From Yamagishiella unicocca (lineage: Eukaryota; Chlorophyta; Chlorophyceae; Chlamydomonadales; Volvocaceae), in NCBI GenBank assembly GCA_003116995.1, contig BDSL01000020.1, positions 434,001 to 498,000 of the forward strand: a stretch of 64,000 bases of DNA, read 5' to 3'. Of the stretch, positions 59,924 through 64,000 are shown piece by piece; the stretch's first letter is position 1, and each line of letters starts with the position of its first letter. The notes below the pieces were generated by a model. It was given only the letters and a program-made list of their open reading frames with translations, was not told the DNA's origin and made no database searches. The position numbers and the translations under genes are program-made.

Positions 59924-59995
59924 GCAGTGGGCCCCGGACCAGAAGGTAGAGACATCGGGCGCATCGCCTGACACTGAAATAGACGCAGGAAGAAG
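59924..59995 (+). repeat. Dispersed repeat family D, copy 3
   Basis: CAGTGGGCCCCGGACCAGAA, GGTAGAGACATCGGGCGCAT, CGCCTGACACTGAAATAGAC, GCAGGAAGAAGG. Preceded by GTAGTAGTGACTGCTGCAGT, as copy 2 is by AGTAGTAACTGTTACGATGG. Confidence 0.88.
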
Positions 59996-60683
59996 GACAA
60001 GTCGAGTGTCAAAGCGCGTTCGCGGGCCCCATGGTGCTGGCGGGTTCCGGGGTCGTAACGGGTTCCAAAGGCAAGACGCAAGCGGGCTATGTGAAGTGTT
60101 GCTATGCATGGCGAGCTGACCGGTCTTTTTAGATCGTATACCGGTAGCCTCTAGCGCCGCCTGGCAGGTGCCTGGGAATGAGAGCCCCTGCCGTCGGGTG
60201 GCTCGCCCGGGTGGCTCGCCCGGACCTACATTGATCCCCTCTCCAGGGGCCCGGAGAAGGAGGGCCTTTGGGGCTGCCAGTCTCGCCCTTTTAACTTGAC
60301 TTAGTGGAAGGGCTTCCTAGTGCCTTAGTGACTAGACTCGCCTCCCCTTCCAGCCACCCTCGCCCACTCGCGGTATGCGTTGATGAGGGAGGGCGCAGCA
60401 GGGCCCGGCTACCGGAGGGGAGAGCGGCGCGGTCCCGCTGGTCGCTGGGACCTAGCGCGGGCCTCGATGCGCCATCTGGAGGGTCGGGTGCGTTGTTGCG
60501 GCGGCTAGCTTCGTCGCGTGACTAGTGATGATGACTCAGGCGGGCGGGTGGACTTGCGGCCTTGGCTGCTGCTATTGCTGCTGCTGAGCTTGTGAGTAGT
60601 CGCGGTGTTTGGATTACACTGAGCGGATGGGGGGAGGTGAGCAGGCCAAACCCCCCGGACATATTTACTTGTTTAACGGGATG

Positions 60684-60768
60684 CGGTTTGTAACGTAGCC
60701 CTTGAACACTTCGTCTTCACGATCACGGTTTGTAACGTGGCCCTTGACCACTTCGTCTTTATGATCAC
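60684..60768. repeat. 43-bp tandem duplication
   Basis: CGGTTTGTAACGTAGCCCTT, GAACACTTCGTCTTCACGAT, CA at 60684 and again at 60727 with four substitutions. Confidence 0.94.
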
Positions 60769-62095
60769 TGCGACCAAATATCTGCGAACATCATCATTAT
60801 CGCACATCGTCGCACACCGTCCCTGCACGCCGCCCGCAACCATCCAGCCAACCATGCACTTCGTTTGAGGATTGTCAGTATAACGTTAATAAAAAGGAAC
60901 ATTGTAAACGTTCAGAGAACTACCTACCGCCAATATCGCAATTGTGCTGTCGTCGGCAACGTATATTACAGCAAGTTCACACCAACCGCTGTCGCTCCAG
61001 GCTCCGGGCACCGCTGCCGAACACCGGCTGCCCTGCCCGATCGCGCGGCGTATGGCGGCGGTGATTTGCGTGCACTCAACCAATCGATCGCCCACTTTAC
61101 TTGCGCCCCGCAGCCGCAGCCGGGCGCCGTTCGCATCTCCCACACATGCAAGATGAATATATGTCCGTTCCGCACACCCCGCTGTAGTGTACGTACCCGT
61201 GACGCCCCCCCTGGAGTCCTGGACCCCCGGGTCGCGTCCATCTGGCGCTGGCAGCAGCAGCCCCCTCCAGGCGCGGGCCTTATGTGGGGGAGCACTGCAG
61301 GCCCACCCTTCCCCCCGCACTGCCGCACATGCACATTCGCGGCTTACCGGTAATTTGATACACACCTCCTCAGCGCCCGGATCCAGTGGGTTGCATCCAT
61401 GGATCGCACCAGTGCCTGGATCCAGTGGATCCCAGCAGCGCCCTCCGTCACGCTCCTCGGGCGCCAGGGTTCGGGCGCACTCCGCGGCAGCTGCAACTGC
61501 AACTGCAACTGCGGCTGCGGCGCCCCCCCCCCCTTTCTCCCCCTCATGCGTCATGCCCCCCTCATGAGTATCACACGTGACCTCCCGATGAACGCGTCAA
61601 GTGGGTGGGCTTATTTTCACCAACCTCCACCTTCCACCCACCGCTAGCTCATGCCATGGTGCGGGAGGAGGTGGAGTTAGAGGGCGTCAAAAATAAATGT
61701 TCGGCCGTGTAAACGTCGGGCCCGCTGTTCACTAAGTTTCCCAGCCCAGAGGCGCATTGACACACTGCTCGCTGCCCGCGCCCTGCACGCCGCGCCCCAT
61801 TGCTTGGAACCACCCTGGATCCGGATCCGGGGCCCCGTGAATCATGCTTTGGATCCATAAAAACCCATCCGGTGCAGGTCCCCCATGAGGAAAGGAATCC
61901 CATCCCCCGGCTCCCCACGCACGGGTTTCCTCTCTCATGCATCCCCCCCGCCCCTCACCCCCACCCGCAGGCTATCGCATCCATATTTCCTTTGTCGCGT
62001 ATGACAAACACACCAGCGAGCGCTTCTAAGCCACCCATCGATCGAGAGGGCCCCCCTCGAGATGCCAAGATAGACCGGCTTCCGCAGCAGCCGCC

Positions 62096-64000
62096 CTAAG
62101 GCGCGAACATGTTCTCGATGAGCATGCTGCTGCCGTCTGCCGGAGCGCTCACCGAGCCGTCAAACACCTGCAGTCGCGACCTGCTCGTCACACTGTGCCA
62201 TTCCAGCGCCAGCAGCTGCCGGTAGCCGGCAGCCAGGATGGTGGTGTTGGGGGCGCCGGACTGGCGGTTGAAGACGTCACCGTACGGCCCGCTCAGCGAG
62301 TAGAACACCTGGAGGAGGAGGAGGAGGAGGCGGAGGAGGAGGAGGAGGGTTCGAGGGAAACCCGTGGATGTCCGAAAAAATCGTTTAAAACAGAAGTTTT
62401 GAGATGCATGCGGGAGAACTGGGTTGGGGATACGAAAGCCGAAGGTCGTAATATGACCTTTGGCGGCTAAGCTATATCGGAGGAGGAGGAGGGGGGCCGG
62501 GGGAAGTAAGGGTGGGAGATTGCGGGCAGGTAAGATCGGTTTTCAGTGTGTAATTTGTACCCCCCCCTCCAGGATCCGCGCACTGACCCGCTGCCCTCCC
62601 ACGTAGACAGCGGTGTCGAGGCTCAGCGCCGCCCGCACCGCCAGCAGCCCGCCGGTGAAGCTCCGAGACCACCAGGCCCAGCAGCGGACGTACAGCCCGT
62701 CTGGGAGGATCATCGTGGGGTAGATGTCCTGCGGAGGGACGCGCGAGGGGGAGGGGGGAGGGCGGTAAGCGGGGGATGGCATAAAAAACCGTTGATGCGA
62801 AAAGGACAGGTAAGCGGGGGATGGCATAAAAACCGTTGATGCGAAAAGGACAGGTAAGCGGGGGAGAGGGGAGACGGCATGGGGTGAGATGTCTGCCACG
62901 AGCCGGCGCCTTCGCAGTCTCCACTCCCCACACCCTCAACGCCGCCTACGGTACCAAAACTGAACCGAGTGTGGTATGGGACCTTTTTTCCCCCGCATCG
63001 CCCCCCCCCACCCCCCCGCTTCCTTTTTGGACCCCCCCGCCCATACACACACGTAAGGCCCAGCACTCACCACTATTCTCAGCGTGAGATTGCGGCCCGC
63101 CAGGCACGTGGTGCTCCAGGGGCAGGGAATGGAGGTGGCGTCAGGTGACGGCAGCTGGAAGCTCAGCATGGGAGGCACGTCCTGTGGCCTCGGCAGCGTC
63201 TTCACCTGCCCCAGAGCCATGGCTGGCACGTCGTCCGGTCCCCACACGTCGCACTGCATGGACGGCGGCGGTACGACGGCGCCCTGCTGCTGCGGGGCCT
63301 TATACCAGGGGGTGCCGGCGATGAGGGACTGCAGGGGCTGGTAGGTGCTGGGTGGCGGGAAGGCGCAGGGGGCCCACTGGAGAAGGAGCGTGGAGGAGGA
63401 GGCGTTGCGGAGGGCGAAGCGGAGCTGAAGGGAGTGGCTGGCGGCGGCGCTGCCGGAGGGGTCCAGGGTGACGCAGGGGGTGGCACGGGTGGATTCGGAG
63501 GGGTTGGCGGCGTTGGAGGCGGCGGTGTCGATGGTCTCGTGCAGCAGCATACCGTCCAGGTAGAGGGAGCAGCGGGCGCAGCTGACCTGCGGGGGGAGGG
63601 GGAGGGCAGGGGGCGCGGGAGGGGGGTTAGGGCGTGGAGGAGATGGAGGAGAGGGGGTGGGGGTGGTGTCCGGGTTAGGGGATGGAGGAGAGGGGGTGGG
63701 GTGGTGTCCGGGCTAGGGGTTAAAGGACGGAGAGGGAGAGGGAGCGGGAGGCGCGAATCAGGAAAATCGCCGGTCTGAGCCGCAAAATCCATCGTGAGGT
63801 GACACGAGCTCTGTTTCAGTGCTCTCAGTTCTGAGGGGCCCGGACCGCCACCTACTTTGAACATCACAGGCAAGTCGTCTTGGGGCGCCTGGATGTACGT
63901 GGTCGCCATGCCGTACAGCGGTCCGCTCGCAGCCGCCGCCGCCACGCCCGCGTCGCCTCGGACGCCGCCGCCGCCGCCGGCCAGCGCCGAAGCGAGCGCG
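62096..64000 (-). CDS. PA14-like domain protein, 3' part (runs off the right edge)
   Basis: Exons 63856 and upward (open at the window end), 63586-63071, 62728-62588 and 62308-62096 join in phase 0; the stop is at 62098-62096. The visible part is about 337 residues. Residues around VMFKVSCARCSLYLDGMLLH, then SLQLRFALRN and LLLQWAPC followed by PLQSLIAGTPWY, follow the order of a PA14 domain: beta strands, a YLDG turn, a spacing strand, and a 'W' strand ending before a Pro-rich loop. PA14 domains bind carbohydrate in secreted or surface proteins, including algal and fungal adhesins. The remaining C-terminal part (WAWWSRSFTGGLL..., NRQSGAPNTTILAAGYRQLL) is not a family I recognise. Several NxS/T sites and paired Cys fit an extracellular location. 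The start, any signal peptide and the full domain plan lie outside the window. Confidence 0.65.
62349..62372 (+). repeat. Intronic repeat family C copy, PA14-gene intron
   Basis: TTCGAGGGAAACCCGTGGAT then GTCCG, acceptor-side half of the last PA14-gene intron and inverted relative to the gene. It matches 29808. Confidence 0.85.
62777..62854 (+). repeat. Family A motif, tandemly doubled, PA14-gene intron
   Basis: GGCATAAAAAACCGTTGATG then CGAAAAGGACAGG occurs twice, 46 bp apart, near the acceptor of the exon at 62728 and inverted relative to the gene. Confidence 0.9.

Larger units (their letters stand above)
57421..62095. other. 4.7-kb intergenic region, no supportable gene
   Basis: Between the cyclase stop and the PA14-like stop (convergent genes). 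Open frames are short, overlapping and without domains. It contains two copies of dispersed repeat D and two local tandem duplications. Confidence 0.5.

Overview
The window is nuclear DNA of a GC-rich, intron-dense green alga, most probably a volvocine (Chlamydomonas/Volvox-type) chlorophyte. The evidence is many short exons with GT-AG introns, Ala/Gly/Gln-rich low-complexity protein inserts, TGTAA-type candidate poly(A) signals, and two introns holding degenerate TTTTAGGG (Chlamydomonas-type telomere) octamers. The species cannot be fixed from the sequence alone. No bacterial, organellar, rRNA, tRNA or CRISPR features were seen.

Six genes can be modelled by joining exons whose splice phases agree. 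(1) 2786-8129, minus: an R2R3-MYB transcription factor with a very long low-complexity C-terminus. (2) 10495-22711, minus: NEMF/Rqc2, the ribosome-quality-control factor, in at least 18 exons. (3) 25559-32098, plus: an M32 (Taq-type) metallocarboxypeptidase with all family motifs, 15 exons, and a likely organelle-targeting N-terminus. (4) 33143-34755, minus: an 81-residue LEA-like protein made of five in-phase exons. (5) 36172-46920, plus: a giant F-box/leucine-rich-repeat protein in 10 exons. (6) 49357-57420, plus: a CHASE-domain, membrane-anchored class III cyclase whose specificity residues are of guanylyl type, in 12 exons. A seventh gene enters at the right edge on the minus strand (62096-64000): the 3' part of a PA14-like secreted protein. 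The genes are functionally unrelated, as expected for a eukaryotic chromosome. NEMF and the peptidase diverge from a 2.8-kb spacer, the peptidase and LEA genes converge, and the LEA and F-box genes diverge.

The gene-poor stretches (1-2.55 kb, 8.1-10.1 kb, 22.7-25.6 kb, 46.9-49.4 kb, 57.4-62.1 kb) contain no supportable coding sequence. They hold microsatellites, short tandem duplications and a dispersed repeat of about 75-80 bp with at least three copies.

The most interesting signal is in the introns. Several short sequence families recur in the introns of four different genes. They are mostly in 'sense' orientation in the donor-side half and in inverted orientation in the acceptor-side half, and NEMF intron 6 carries a clear inverted pair of about 47 bp near its two splice sites. 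This is what would be expected if many of these introns descend from an introner-like, TIR-bearing non-autonomous element. The MYB and LEA introns appear free of these motifs, and the cyclase introns hold only weak partial matches.
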